Shown in pieces: positions 39,283-48,699 of a stretch of DNA of 64,000 bases. Source of the DNA: an uncultured Steroidobacter sp. GTDB taxonomy: Bacteria > Pseudomonadota > Gammaproteobacteria > Steroidobacterales > Steroidobacteraceae. The notes beneath the pieces are model-generated. The model had not been told where the DNA came from. It saw only the letters and a list, made by a program, of their open reading frames with translations, and ran no database searches. Position 1 is the first letter of the stretch; each line of letters starts with the position of its first letter. The translations under genes were made by a program, and so were the position numbers. The stretch covers positions 1 through 64,000 of the forward strand of contig CALMII010000017.1 of assembly GCA_937864115.1 (NCBI GenBank). The letters are read 5' to 3'.

Positions 39283-40440
39283 CTACTGCGGCGGCAGTGG
39301 CAGCCCCTTCGGCCACAGCAGCCACATGCGACCCTGCTGCTTCATGCGACCGGCAGACTCGCCGGCGGCAGGACCGAAGCCCCAGAACAGATCGCCGCGG
39401 TTGACGCCGCGGATGGCGCCGCCGGTGTCCTGCGCCAGTACCAGGCGTTTCAGCGGTTCGGTCGAGTTCGGCTGCGTAGTGGCGAGGAAGACCGGCGCAC
39501 CGAGTGGCACGAACTGCGGATCGACGGCGAGCGAACGGCCGCCGGTCAGCGGCACGCTGAGCGCGCCCTTCGGGCCTTCCGCAGGGTTCTCGATCTTCTC
39601 CTCGCGGAAGAACACGACGCTCGGATTGGCGTTGAGCACTTCCTGCTTGCGTTCGGGATGTTCGTCGACCCAGCGACGGATCGATTGCGCCGAAGCCTGG
39701 TCGAGCGTCATCTCGCCCTGGTCGACGAGATAACGCCCGATGGAACGATACGGCTGGCCGTTCTGGTCGGCGTAGGCCATACGCACCACGCTGCCGTCGG
39801 CAAACTGCACGCGGCCCGAGCCCTGCACTTCCAGAAAGAACGCATCAACCGCATTGTCGACCCAGACGAGTTCCTTGCCCTGCAGCGACGGCTTGCCCGC
39901 GATCTCCGCACGTGTGTAGTACGGCACGACCTTTCGGCCCTGCACGCGGCCGCGCAGGCGCTTGCCCTTGAGCTCGGGAAACAACTCGGCGAGGTCGATC
40001 GTCAGCAGATCGTCGGGCGGCGCGAACAGCGGCACCGCAAACGCCGCAGACGGCTTGCGCGAGCCGCGCAGCAGCGGTTCGTAGTAGCCGGTGATCAGTC
40101 CCGTATCGACCACCTGGTCCAGACCCGCGCTCTGCACGATGCGATACGGCACGAACCGGGTTTCGAAGAACTGACGCGCGTTCGTCGAGGGCACGGCGGC
40201 GGCGCACACGCCGGACCACTCCGGCTTCGACGCCAGCGCGCGGCAGCTTTTCAGGAACGCATCCCAGGCCCACTGCACCTGATCCTGCTGCCAGCCGTCG
40301 ACCTTGTCCCAGGCCACGGGCTCGTACAGCACTTTCGGCGGCGTCGCGACCGGCGGCGGTTGCTGTTGCGGCGTGCTCACACAGCCATGAATGAACGCCA
40401 GCGTCAGCGCCAGCAGCGCAAGTCGTACGACTCTCGTCAT
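39283..40440 (-). CDS. mltA: Membrane-bound lytic murein transglycosylase A
   Basis: A 385-residue lipoprotein that cleaves peptidoglycan to 1,6-anhydro products. The N-terminal signal ends in a lipobox (LAFIHGC, Cys at residue 20). The MltA barrel has FETRFVPYRI, TGLITGYYEPLLRGS and the C-terminal 3D domain with the catalytic Asp region VLAQDTGGAIRGVNRGDLFW GFG. I use the ATG at 40440, which gives a standard lipoprotein signal; an upstream TTG adds six residues. It lies downstream of the PheRS-like gene on the same strand, 50 bases away. Confidence 0.95.
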   Translation of the reverse strand: MTRVVRLALLALTLAFIHGCVSTPQQQPPPVATPPKVLYEPVAWDKVDGWQQDQVQWAWDAFLKSCRALASKPEWSGVCAAAVPSTNARQFFETRFVPYRIVQSAGLDQVVDTGLITGYYEPLLRGSRKPSAAFAVPLFAPPDDLLTIDLAELFPELKGKRLRGRVQGRKVVPYYTRAEIAGKPSLQGKELVWVDNAVDAFFLEVQGSGRVQFADGSVVRMAYADQNGQPYRSIGRYLVDQGEMTLDQASAQSIRRWVDEHPERKQEVLNANPSVVFFREEKIENPAEGPKGALSVPLTGGRSLAVDPQFVPLGAPVFLATTQPNSTEPLKRLVLAQDTGGAIRGVNRGDLFWGFGPAAGESAGRMKQQGRMWLLWPKGLPLPPQ

Positions 40441-40490
40441 CGGTATTTCCGTTCGCAATCTCGAGCGCGGAGTATGCCCGCCCGCCTCGC

Positions 40491-41639
40491 TCAGATCGAT
40501 TCGCGACTGGCCCAGGTCGCGACCGACCCTTCATGCAATGCTGCGTACACTTCATCCCGCAGCACGTTTGCCTGCGCGGATGTCAGCGTACGACTCACAT
40601 CGCGGATGACGAGACGCAGCAGCACGTTCTTCTGGGTCGATGCGATGCCCAGTCGTCGCCGTGCTGCGAGGGACAGATCGAGCCACGGCGTTTCGGCGAT
40701 CACCCGAATCTCTTCGAGCGCATCGCTGCGTTCGCCGAGCACAGCGCGCACGCGATCGCCCAGTTCTTCCGCCGTGACCGCGGCGGCCACGGCAATCGAG
40801 AGATCCCGCTGGATCGCCGGTTGCGACGACACCGGACGCCACGGTTCGAGGTCCAGCATCTGGCGCGCGACGCGCGGATCGTCGGAACGCAGCAGGCGGA
40901 TGTCGTCGATGCCCTTGCGCAGCATGAGCAGGCGATCGAGCCCCAGGCCCATGGCGAGTCCGCCGTAGTTCGCCCCGAGTCCCGCCGCCTGCAACACTGC
41001 CGGCGCTGCGAGGCCGCACTCCAGAATCTCCACCCAGCGCTCGTCGATGCGCGCGTGAACCTCGAGCCCGTGAATCGTGTAGGGATGCGTCGCGGGTTCC
41101 AGCCGCAGTTCGGCGCCCGGCAGCAAGGCCGCCGCGACCGTGTGAATCATTTCGGTGAGATCGTCCTGCTCCAGTCGTCCGCGACGAACCCGCCACAGAT
41201 CGAGCTGGTGCGGCTCGCCGACGTGCAGCCGATCGATGCAATCGCGCCGGTACGTGAGTCCGGGACAGGCGATCAGCACATCGGGATAGTCGGCGGCGGC
41301 GATCATGCGCAGCGCGCCCGGAATCATGGCTGACGTCTGGGTTCGCAGCAGTCGGTCGGCGCTGAGATAGCGCGTGTAGCGCGCATCCCGCGCCGCACCT
41401 TCCGCCGGATATTGCAGCTCGTCGTAGTTGGCGGAAACAGATACGAGCGGCGGCGCACGATAGACGATCGCCTCGCAACTCCACCGGCGGCGCAAGGCGT
41501 CGATCGCCTGCTGCACCAGCAGCTGCAGGGCGTGCGGCCCCCAGGCCGCGTCGGTGAGATCGCGAACGGACAGCGCGCGGCGATAGCTCGCGGCATCCAG
41601 GGTGCGGATTTCGAATGGCGTTTCGACGGACAGGGACAT
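40491..41639 (-). CDS. Single-chain PheRS-like protein (PheS core plus FDX-ACB-like domain)
   Basis: A 382-residue protein built like a monomeric phenylalanyl-tRNA synthetase. Residues about 70-260 align with the PheS catalytic core: YDELQYPAEGAARDARYTRY, LLRTQTSAM (99-105), motif 2 YRRDCIDRLHVGEPHQLDLW (130-149), ERWVEILECGL and motif 3 YGGLAMGLGLDRLLML (225-240). Residues about 265-370 resemble the FDX-ACB anticodon-binding domain of PheT and mitochondrial PheRS (RDLSIAV, LTSAQANVLRDEVYAAL). There is no N-terminal tRNA-binding coiled coil. The PheS phenyl-clamping FPF is HPY here (185-187). It is therefore probably not a normal PheRS; the substrate is unknown. Confidence 0.8.
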   Translation of the reverse strand: MSLSVETPFEIRTLDAASYRRALSVRDLTDAAWGPHALQLLVQQAIDALRRRWSCEAIVYRAPPLVSVSANYDELQYPAEGAARDARYTRYLSADRLLRTQTSAMIPGALRMIAAADYPDVLIACPGLTYRRDCIDRLHVGEPHQLDLWRVRRGRLEQDDLTEMIHTVAAALLPGAELRLEPATHPYTIHGLEVHARIDERWVEILECGLAAPAVLQAAGLGANYGGLAMGLGLDRLLMLRKGIDDIRLLRSDDPRVARQMLDLEPWRPVSSQPAIQRDLSIAVAAAVTAEELGDRVRAVLGERSDALEEIRVIAETPWLDLSLAARRRLGIASTQKNVLLRLVIRDVSRTLTSAQANVLRDEVYAALHEGSVATWASRESI

Positions 41640-41872
41640 GACACACCTCGACTACGGCTGAAGTTCGGAACGTGCTGCGAATGCAGCGGACGAACGAACC
41701 CCCGCGCCGGTCTCAGGCGGTCAGGCGTTCAGCGAGGCGGGAAAGAAGGATCCAGCGCGCGCGACCGGAATGCCCGATGCCTGAAACAGGCCGGGGGCCG
41801 GTAAATCGAAAGGTGTGCACGCGAGGTGACATGGCCCGAATGTAGCGGAGCCGCACCGGCCGAGGCAAGCCG

Positions 41873-42988
41873 TCAATGGGGACGGAAGTCGATCCGGTGA
41901 TCGCTCGGGATACAGAAAATGTCGATGGGATTGGAGCGACCGCGCAGCACCATGGGCGGCAGCGGCAATGCCTGGACGTCGACGCCGAAACCGTCGAGCG
42001 CCGTCATGACGGCCTGCGAGAACAGCATTTCGCCGGCACGCGCGCGCTGCGCCAGTCGCGCCGCGACGTTCACGGTGTCGCCGATGATGGTGTAGTTCAT
42101 GTAGGACGCCGACCCGACGTTGCCGGCGATGACTTCGCCGACGTTGATGCCGATGCCGAGCCCGGTTTCGATCTGATGCGTCGTCTTCCAGCGATCCGCC
42201 AGCTGGCCGAAGCGGATCAGCATCTGGCGCGCCGCCAGCACCGCACGCTGCGGACCGTCGGCCTGCTCCACCGGCACGCCGAAGCCGACGAGCAGGCAGT
42301 CGCCGGCCATGCTGAAGATGGTGCCGTCGTACTCGAAGCTCACGTCGACCAGCAGGCCGAAGAATTCATTCAGCAGCGCGACGACTTCAGCCGGCGCCAG
42401 ACGTTCCGACAGCGCAGTGAAGCCGCGCATGTCGGCGAACATCACCGATGCAGACACGCGGGCATTGGCGCCAGTGAGCACGGAGTCACGCAGATCCGGA
42501 TTCTCGAGGATGCGGTCCGCGACCTTCGGCGAGATGTAGCGACGGAAGGCCGCACGGATGGCCTCGCGCTGCTTCACCTCCGCGGCCAGCTGCTGGGCCA
42601 CCAGTTGCCGGCGCGACGCGGCGGCACGCAACAGACCATGTACGCGCACGAGGAATTCCTCGCGGCGGATCTGGTGGGTGAGGAAGTCATCGACCCCGGC
42701 ATCGAAGGCCACCAGTCGCGATCGGGCAGTGCGGGCCAGCGCCACGACGGGGACGGATACGGTCGCCGGATTGGCCTTGAGCACACGACAGATATCGGCG
42801 AGCGAGCGCGCATCGCCTTCGATCGAGACCACGATCAGGTCGGGCGTGCGCTGCGCCACGCTGGCAATCGCGTCATTCGGGGAGACAACATCGTCGACAT
42901 TGATGTCCGAGCCTTCCAGCATCCGGATCAGCAATGCGTGATTCTCAGACCGGTCACCGACGAACAGGGCTCTGAAAGAGCTCGGCAT
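41873..42988 (-). CDS. Class III adenylate/guanylate cyclase with degenerate receiver domain
   Basis: A 371-residue soluble protein. Residues 1-120 fold like a response-regulator receiver, but the phospho-acceptor position is S55 (LIVVSIEGD) and only one of the two acidic pocket residues remains (D12). A linker (130-150) leads to a class III cyclase domain at about 175-350 with metal-binding D186 (FADMRGF) and D230 (FSMAGD) and transition-state N307 and R311 (TVNVAARL). The catalytic set is complete. I use the ATG at 42988, which has GGGAG nine bases upstream, over a GTG at 42994. Adenylate versus guanylate specificity is not clear from the sequence. Confidence 0.88.
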   Translation of the reverse strand: MPSSFRALFVGDRSENHALLIRMLEGSDINVDDVVSPNDAIASVAQRTPDLIVVSIEGDARSLADICRVLKANPATVSVPVVALARTARSRLVAFDAGVDDFLTHQIRREEFLVRVHGLLRAAASRRQLVAQQLAAEVKQREAIRAAFRRYISPKVADRILENPDLRDSVLTGANARVSASVMFADMRGFTALSERLAPAEVVALLNEFFGLLVDVSFEYDGTIFSMAGDCLLVGFGVPVEQADGPQRAVLAARQMLIRFGQLADRWKTTHQIETGLGIGINVGEVIAGNVGSASYMNYTIIGDTVNVAARLAQRARAGEMLFSQAVMTALDGFGVDVQALPLPPMVLRGRSNPIDIFCIPSDHRIDFRPH

Positions 42989-43056
42989 CCTCACTCACTC
43001 CCGCTGACGGTGTCGCCTGGTTCTGCGTCAGACTTCGGCACCGCGCGCCCGCAAGC

Positions 43057-44505
43057 TTAGTTCTTTATCAGGCTGGCCACAAACTCCTGCACGGCCAGCG
43101 ACTCGAGCCGCGCGCGATCAGCGAACAGTGTCTTGATGGATTCGCTCTGCTTCGGCGAGAAGTGCCCGATCACTGCAGCCTCGAACTTTCGTCGCAACAC
43201 GGGGATGCCTTCGGCGCGGCGCTTGCGATGGCCGATGGGATAGTCGACTGCCACGCGCTGGGTCGCGGTTCCATCCGTGAAAAAGACCTGGACCGCGTTG
43301 CCGATGTAGCGCTTCTCGGGATCGAAGTATTCCTGCGTGAAAGTCGTGTTTTCCATCACGAGCGTCCGGCTGCGCAAGGCATCGATGCGCGGATCGCCGG
43401 CCGTCGCGGCTTCGTAGTCTTCCGCCGTCAGGCGGCCGAAGATCAGCGCCACCGCGACCATGTACTGAATGCAATGATCGCGGTCGGCCGGATTCGCCAG
43501 CGGCCCGGTCTTGTCGATGATGCGTGCGCCCGATTCCTGGGTTTCGATGACGATGCGGTCGATGCGGTCGAGCCGCTCGCGTACCTGTTCATGCAGCGCC
43601 ATCGCCGCCTCCACCGCCGTCTGGCCGTGAAATTCCGCCGGATACGAAATCTTGAACAGGATGTTCTCCATCACGTAGCTGCCGAACGGCTGCGGATACG
43701 AGAGCGGCCGACCGTCGAACAGCACGTCCTGGAATCCCCAGGTCGGCGCCGTCAGCGCCGACGGGTAGCCCATCTCGCCGCTCATCGCCATGAGCGCGAG
43801 GCGCACGCCGCGACTGGTTGCATCGCCCGCAGCCCAGCTCTTGCGCGAACCGGTGTTCGGCGCATGACGATATGTTCGCAGAGCGCCGCCATCGACCCAG
43901 GCATTCGAGAGCGCGTTGATCACCTGATCGCGGGTGCCGCCGAGCATGGCGGTGACGACGGCCGTCGTCGCGATACGCACCAGCAGCACATGATCGAGAC
44001 CGACGCGGTTGAAGCTGTTCTGCAGCGCCGTCACGCCCTGGATCTCGTGCGCCTTGATCATGGCCGTCAGCACGTCGCGCACGGTCAGCGGCTTCTGTCC
44101 CTGCAGGACGTTGCGTCGCGAAAGATAGTCGGCGACGGCGAGAATGCCGCCGAGATTGTCGGAAGGATGACCCCACTCGGCCGCGAGCCAGGTGTCGTTG
44201 AAATCCAGCCAGCGGATCATGGCGCCGAGGTTGAACGCCGCCTGCACCGGATCGAGTTCATACGAGGTACCCGGCACGCGCGCGCCGCCCGGCATCGTTG
44301 CTCCCGGCACGACCGGACCGAGCAGCTTGGTGCACGCCGGATACTTCAGCGCCTGGAATCCGCAGGCGAGCGAATCCATCAGGCAGTAGAACGCAGTCTC
44401 GTACGCATCATCGCTGTCGATGCGATACGACAGCGTGTAATCGGCGATGTCGACCAGCACTTTGTCGGGCGCCGGTCGCTGGGCGGAGCGGAAATCCTGC
44501 GACAT
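43057..44505 (-). CDS. prpD: MmgE/PrpD family protein, probable 2-methylcitrate dehydratase
   Basis: A 482-residue enzyme of the MmgE/PrpD family. Motifs: [20 protein letters not shown] near residues 44-63, [20 protein letters not shown] near 98-117, [19 protein letters not shown] and [18 protein letters not shown]. In the methylcitrate cycle PrpD dehydrates 2-methylcitrate during propionate breakdown. It begins seven bases after prpC, whose product makes its substrate, which supports the assignment. No prpB, acnD or prpR lies in the window. The ATG at 44505 is preferred to a GTG at 44508. Confidence 0.92.
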   Translation of the reverse strand: MSQDFRSAQRPAPDKVLVDIADYTLSYRIDSDDAYETAFYCLMDSLACGFQALKYPACTKLLGPVVPGATMPGGARVPGTSYELDPVQAAFNLGAMIRWLDFNDTWLAAEWGHPSDNLGGILAVADYLSRRNVLQGQKPLTVRDVLTAMIKAHEIQGVTALQNSFNRVGLDHVLLVRIATTAVVTAMLGGTRDQVINALSNAWVDGGALRTYRHAPNTGSRKSWAAGDATSRGVRLALMAMSGEMGYPSALTAPTWGFQDVLFDGRPLSYPQPFGSYVMENILFKISYPAEFHGQTAVEAAMALHEQVRERLDRIDRIVIETQESGARIIDKTGPLANPADRDHCIQYMVAVALIFGRLTAEDYEAATAGDPRIDALRSRTLVMENTTFTQEYFDPEKRYIGNAVQVFFTDGTATQRVAVDYPIGHRKRRAEGIPVLRRKFEAAVIGHFSPKQSESIKTLFADRARLESLAVQEFVASLIKN

Positions 44506-44512
44506 CACTGCA

Positions 44513-45664
44513 TCATTTTCTCTGGTCGAGCGGCACGAACTTCAGGTTTTCCGGACCCGTGTAGTTCGCGCTCGGGCGGATGATCTTGCCGTCGATGCGC
44601 TGTTCGATCACATGGGCCGACCAGCCACTCGTGCGCGCGATCACGAACAGCGGCGTGAACATCGCGGTCGGCACGCCCATCTGGTAGTACGAGACGGCGG
44701 AGAACCAGTCGAGGTTCGGGAACATGTTCTTGGCGTCCTTCATCACCGCTTCGAGACGCTCGGCGATGTTGAACATCTTCATGTCGCCTGTCTCCTGCGC
44801 GAGCGAGCGCGCGACTTCCTTGATGACCTGGTTGCGCGGATCGGAGATCGTGTAGACCGGATGCCCGAAGCCGATGACGACTTCCTTGTTCGCTACGCGT
44901 GCGCGGATGTCCTTCTCCGCGTCATCCGGATTCTCGTAGCGCTGCTGGATCTCGAACGCCACTTCGTTCGCGCCGCCGTGCTTCGGACCGCGCAGCGCAC
45001 CGATGGCGCCGGTGATCGCGGAGTACATGTCGGAACCTGTACCGGCGATGACACGGGCGGTGAACGTCGATGCATTGAACTCGTGCTCGGCGTACAGGAT
45101 CAGCGAGGTGTGCATCGCATGCACCCATTCATTCGGCGGGCGCTTCTGATGCAGCAGGTGCAGGAAATGTCCGCCGACCGAATCGTCGTCGGTCTCGACG
45201 TCGATACGCCGGCCCGCATGGCTGTAGTGATACCAGTACGTGAGCATCGAGCCGAGGCTGGCGATCAGCCGGTCGGCAATGTCGCGCGCGCCGGCGAGAT
45301 GGTGATCGTCCTTTTCCGGCAGCACGCAGCCGAGCGCGGACACGCCCGAGCGCATCACGTCCATCGGATGGCTCGCCGCCGGCAACTGCTCGAGCACTGA
45401 CTTGACGGCCGCAGGCAGCGAACGCAGCGACTTGAGCTTGGCCTTGTAGCCGGCGAGTTCGGCGTGATTCGGCAGCTTGCCGTAAATCAGCAGGTAGGCG
45501 ACTTCCTCGAACTCCGAGGTCGTCGCGATATCGAGGATGTCGTAGCCGCGGTAGTGAAGATCGTTGCCGCTGCGCCCGACGGTACACAGCGCCGTATTGC
45601 CGGCCGGCACGCCGGAGAGTGCAACGGATTTCTTGGGCTTGAAGCCCGCAGTCGGCTCGCTCAT
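44513..45664 (-). CDS. prpC: 2-methylcitrate synthase
   Basis: A 383-residue citrate-synthase-fold enzyme that condenses propionyl-CoA with oxaloacetate. Diagnostic segments: [20 protein letters not shown] near the start, [32 protein letters not shown] with the catalytic His, [18 protein letters not shown], and [20 protein letters not shown]. The short length and these motifs favour methylcitrate synthase over the 430-residue gammaproteobacterial citrate synthase. The ATG at 45664 is used. It is first in a prpC-prpD pair. Confidence 0.95.
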   Translation of the reverse strand: MSEPTAGFKPKKSVALSGVPAGNTALCTVGRSGNDLHYRGYDILDIATTSEFEEVAYLLIYGKLPNHAELAGYKAKLKSLRSLPAAVKSVLEQLPAASHPMDVMRSGVSALGCVLPEKDDHHLAGARDIADRLIASLGSMLTYWYHYSHAGRRIDVETDDDSVGGHFLHLLHQKRPPNEWVHAMHTSLILYAEHEFNASTFTARVIAGTGSDMYSAITGAIGALRGPKHGGANEVAFEIQQRYENPDDAEKDIRARVANKEVVIGFGHPVYTISDPRNQVIKEVARSLAQETGDMKMFNIAERLEAVMKDAKNMFPNLDWFSAVSYYQMGVPTAMFTPLFVIARTSGWSAHVIEQRIDGKIIRPSANYTGPENLKFVPLDQRK

Positions 45665-45742
45665 CACGCGTCCCCCTCAGCTCACGAATGTGCGGGGATC
45701 GTACCGGTATTCGCAGCCCGCGGCGACCGGCGGGATACGCGT

Positions 45743-45783
45743 AAAAAGAGCGGGGCGGCCGCGGCTTACGCCAGGGCCGCCCT
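45743..45783 (-). terminator. Probable Rho-independent terminator after hsp20
   Basis: On the minus strand AGGGCGGCC, a 13-base loop and GGCCGCCCC are followed by GCTCTTTTT. The stem is GC-rich and near perfect, and five T residues follow a few bases later. It lies between hsp20 and prpC. Confidence 0.55.
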
Positions 45784-45810
45784 GCGTGATGGGCCGATAA
45801 GCAATCGCGA

Positions 45811-46260
45811 TCAGTTCGTCGCGACTTCGATGCGGCGCGGCTGCGCCTTCGCCTGCTTCGGAATGGTCACTTCGAGAATGCCATCGCGACCCGTGGCGCG
45901 GACCGCCGCTGCATCGACGGTGTCGGGCAGCGTGAAGCGACGATGGAAGCGACCCTGCGGACGCTCGCGCCGGCTGCGCTCGACATCGGCACTGGCAACT
46001 TCGGCGGGACGTTCGCCGCTGATCGTCAGCACGCCCTGATCGAGCGTGATGTCGATGGCGCTGGCGTTGACGCCGGGAACGTCGAGCTTCAGCACGAAGC
46101 GGTCGGCGTATTCGAGAATGTCTGCGGACGGAATCCAGTCCGCCGTCGCAGAAGAGCCGACGTCGGCATTCGCCGCGGTCTGCGAATCGAAAATCCGGTT
46201 GATCTGGCGATGCAGATGATTCAACGCATCCCAGGACGATTCATAGCGAGCAAGTGCCAT
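45811..46260 (-). CDS. Small heat shock protein, Hsp20/alpha-crystallin family
   Basis: A 149-residue holdase chaperone. The N-terminal arm (MALARYESSWDALNHLHRQI) precedes the alpha-crystallin domain at about 40-140 (WIPSADILEYADRFVLKLDV, PGVNASAIDITLDQGVLTIS, GERP, then GRFHRRFTLPDTVD and DGILEVTIPK). The I/V-x-I/V-type C-terminal tail is RRIEVATN. It is a single gene with its own terminator; the upstream region is AT-poor and shows no CIRCE or clear sigma32 promoter. Confidence 0.95.
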   Translation of the reverse strand: MALARYESSWDALNHLHRQINRIFDSQTAANADVGSSATADWIPSADILEYADRFVLKLDVPGVNASAIDITLDQGVLTISGERPAEVASADVERSRRERPQGRFHRRFTLPDTVDAAAVRATGRDGILEVTIPKQAKAQPRRIEVATN

Positions 46261-46402
46261 GGTGCTGGCCTCCGAAGAACAGTGATGGATGACGGGTCAC
46301 AAACCCTGTTGCCCCCTGAATAGGGACCGCCCGAAACCTTTCAAGGGCGGCAATCGCGGAGGCTCGGGTACACTGCGGCGAACACGTTTCGCGGAATCGT
46401 TC

Positions 46403-47647
46403 ATGCAGTCAGCGTCCCGTATCGCAGTCGTTGCGGCCATGTTGATCGCCGCATGCCCTGCCCTGGCGGCCACCTATGACGCCCACTTTCGCGTCGAAGC
46501 GCAGCCGGCTTCGGGCAGCCTGCACGTCGAACTGAAGCTCTCCGGAGAAAAGCTGCCAGGCAAGATCGTCTTCACGATCGATCCGCGGCGCCATCGCAAT
46601 TTCACGTCGACCGACAGCGTCGAAGTTGCGGACGACACCGTCACCTGGCGCCCGCACGGCAAGTATTCACGCCTGTATTACGACTTCGTCGTGAATCACG
46701 AACGTTCGTCGGGGCGTTTCGATTCGTTGATGACCAGGGACTGGGCGCTGTTCCGCGGCGACCGGCTGGTACCGAGCGCACGCGTCACGGCCGTGCGCGG
46801 TCTCGAATCGCGTTCGACACTGGAATTCCAGCTGCCGCAGGAGTGGACGGCCGTCAGCGCTTACCCGATTTTGCCGAGCGGCCATTTCCACATCGACGAT
46901 CCCGGTCGCCGCTTCGACCGGCCGCGCGGCTGGATGCTGATCGGCAAACTGGGCAAGCGCAGCGAACTGATCGGCGGCGTACAGACCATCGTCGCCGCGC
47001 CGGCCGGCGACAGCGCCCGGCGTCAGGACATGCTGTCGTTCCTGAACTGGAATCTGCCGCACCTGCTGAATGTGTTTCCGGACTTTCCGCGGCGACTGCT
47101 CGTCGTCTCCGCCGGCGATCCGATGTGGCGCGGCGGCCTGTCGGGTCCGTCGTCCCTTTTCATTCACGCCAGTCGCCCGCTCATCAGCGAGAACCGCACC
47201 AGCACGCTGCTGCATGAGCTGGTGCACGTCGCGATGGGCCTTCATGGCGACGAGGAAAGCGACTGGATCGTCGAGGGCTTCGCCGAGTACTACTCCCTCG
47301 AAACGCTGCATCGCTCCGGCGGCATCGGTCAGCAGCGCTACGAACAGGCCATGCAGCGGCTGGAAAAGTGGGGCCGTCGCACCATCAATCTGTTCGATGC
47401 GAAGTCCTCGGGTGCGACGACCGCACGGGCGGTGATCGTGATGAAGGAGGTCGACAGCGAGATCCGCTCGCTCACCAGAGACAAAGCCAGTCTCGACGAC
47501 GTCGCACGTGAACTGGCGGCCCGCGGCGGCGAAGTCACCCTGGAACGACTGCAGGCGACGGCGCAGAAGATCGCGGGCAAGCCGCTCGAATCGCTGGAAC
47601 GGGCTACGCTGTCCGGGCAGCCGTCGAAGCCATCACCAGTTCGGTGA
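46403..47647 (+). CDS. Secreted gluzincin-type metallopeptidase, M1/M61-like
   Basis: A 414-residue exported protein. The signal peptide is MQSASRIAVVAAMLIAACPA with cleavage near ALAA-TYD. Residues about 25-200 form a beta-rich region. The catalytic motif HELVHVAMG (about 270-278) is followed by WIVEGFAEYYSLE, the second zinc-binding Glu, at the spacing typical of M1 and M61 peptidases. The start is the ATG at 46403. The 3' end overlaps the convergent oxidoreductase gene by 44 bases. Substrate unknown. Confidence 0.82.
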   Translation: MQSASRIAVVAAMLIAACPALAATYDAHFRVEAQPASGSLHVELKLSGEKLPGKIVFTIDPRRHRNFTSTDSVEVADDTVTWRPHGKYSRLYYDFVVNHERSSGRFDSLMTRDWALFRGDRLVPSARVTAVRGLESRSTLEFQLPQEWTAVSAYPILPSGHFHIDDPGRRFDRPRGWMLIGKLGKRSELIGGVQTIVAAPAGDSARRQDMLSFLNWNLPHLLNVFPDFPRRLLVVSAGDPMWRGGLSGPSSLFIHASRPLISENRTSTLLHELVHVAMGLHGDEESDWIVEGFAEYYSLETLHRSGGIGQQRYEQAMQRLEKWGRRTINLFDAKSSGATTARAVIVMKEVDSEIRSLTRDKASLDDVARELAARGGEVTLERLQATAQKIAGKPLESLERATLSGQPSKPSPVR

Positions 47648-48575
47648 TCTTGATCGCGGTCTCCAGCGCGCGCAGTCCGTCCTCGCCGGTCACCACCGGC
47701 GCCGACTTCTCGCGGATCGCCTTGAGGAAGGCCGCGATTTCATCGCGCAGCGCATCGCCCTGTTCGTAGGACTCTTCTTCGATCGACACCTGCGCCGGCG
47801 ACTCGACCGGCGCCGCATCTTTCTTGCGGATCACGGTCAGGATCTTCTGCTGCATGTCGATCGACAGGTAGGCGTCGTCCTGGAAGATGCGGATCTTGCG
47901 TTCCTGCTTGAGGCTCACGCGGCTCGCGGTGGTGTTGGCGACGCAGCCGCCGCGGAAGCGGATGCGCGCGTTCACGATGTCGATCTCGCCCGAGAACACC
48001 TGCGCGCCGACCGCATCGATGCTCTCGATCGGCTGGCCGACGAGTTCCTGGATCAGGTCGATGTCGTGGATCATGAGATCGAGCACCACGCTGACATCCG
48101 TGCCGCGCTGCTTGAACGGCGCGAGGCGATGCGATTCGACGAATCGCGGCGTGTTCAGCTTGCCGGCGGCGGCGACGATGGCGGGATTGAATCGTTCGAG
48201 ATGTCCGACCTGCAAGACGCAGCCCTTGCGAGCGGCGGCGGCGACCATTTCACGCGCCTCGGCGACGCTGGTCGCAATCGGTTTTTCCACCAGCACATGA
48301 ATGCCGCGCTCGAGCGCAGCCATCGCAACCGCGTGATGCAGCGGCGTAGGGACGGCGATGCTGATGGCATCGACGCGATCGAGCACGGCGCGGTAATCGG
48401 TCAGCGCCTCGACGCCCAGTTCCGCCGCGACCTTCTGCGCCGATTCGGCACTGGCATCGACGACCGCCACGAGCTGCGAGCCTTCGAGCTGTCGATACTT
48501 CTGCGCGTGGAAGCGGCCGAGATAGCCCACACCGATCACTGCGGTTCTCACTGGCGTTCCCGTGTCGCTGCTCAT
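47604..48575 (-). CDS. Gfo/Idh/MocA family NAD(P)-dependent oxidoreductase
   Basis: A 323-residue sugar-dehydrogenase-type protein. The Rossmann motif VIGVGYLGRFHAQKY lies at residues about 13-27, the EKPIATSVAEAREMV segment at about 98-112 and a catalytic region with LMIHDIDLIQELVG at about 165-178. The C-terminal half is the Gfo/Idh dimerisation domain. The closest familiar group by eye is the UDP-GlcNAc 3-dehydrogenase-like branch (GnnA), but I cannot settle that without a tree. It overlaps the convergent peptidase gene at the 3' end. Confidence 0.88.
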   Translation of the reverse strand: MSSDTGTPVRTAVIGVGYLGRFHAQKYRQLEGSQLVAVVDASAESAQKVAAELGVEALTDYRAVLDRVDAISIAVPTPLHHAVAMAALERGIHVLVEKPIATSVAEAREMVAAAARKGCVLQVGHLERFNPAIVAAAGKLNTPRFVESHRLAPFKQRGTDVSVVLDLMIHDIDLIQELVGQPIESIDAVGAQVFSGEIDIVNARIRFRGGCVANTTASRVSLKQERKIRIFQDDAYLSIDMQQKILTVIRKKDAAPVESPAQVSIEEESYEQGDALRDEIAAFLKAIREKSAPVVTGEDGLRALETAIKITELVMASTAARTA

Positions 48576-48699
48576 GCCTGTCCCCTACACGTAATGGCGA
48601 TGCGGATGATAGCGGCACCGCCGGCCTGCAGTTGCGGCGAAGAGGCCAAGCCCCCAAGATGCGCGCGCCCATCGAACAGACTCCAAGCGTCGCGACCGT

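Noticed and set aside
41713..41832. A 39-codon open frame (MSPRVHTFRFTGPRPVSGIG...) upstream of the PheRS-like gene, as a possible attenuator leader peptide
   Set aside because: It has only two Phe codons, no visible ribosome-binding site, and no terminator/antiterminator pair follows. It remains possible but unsupported.
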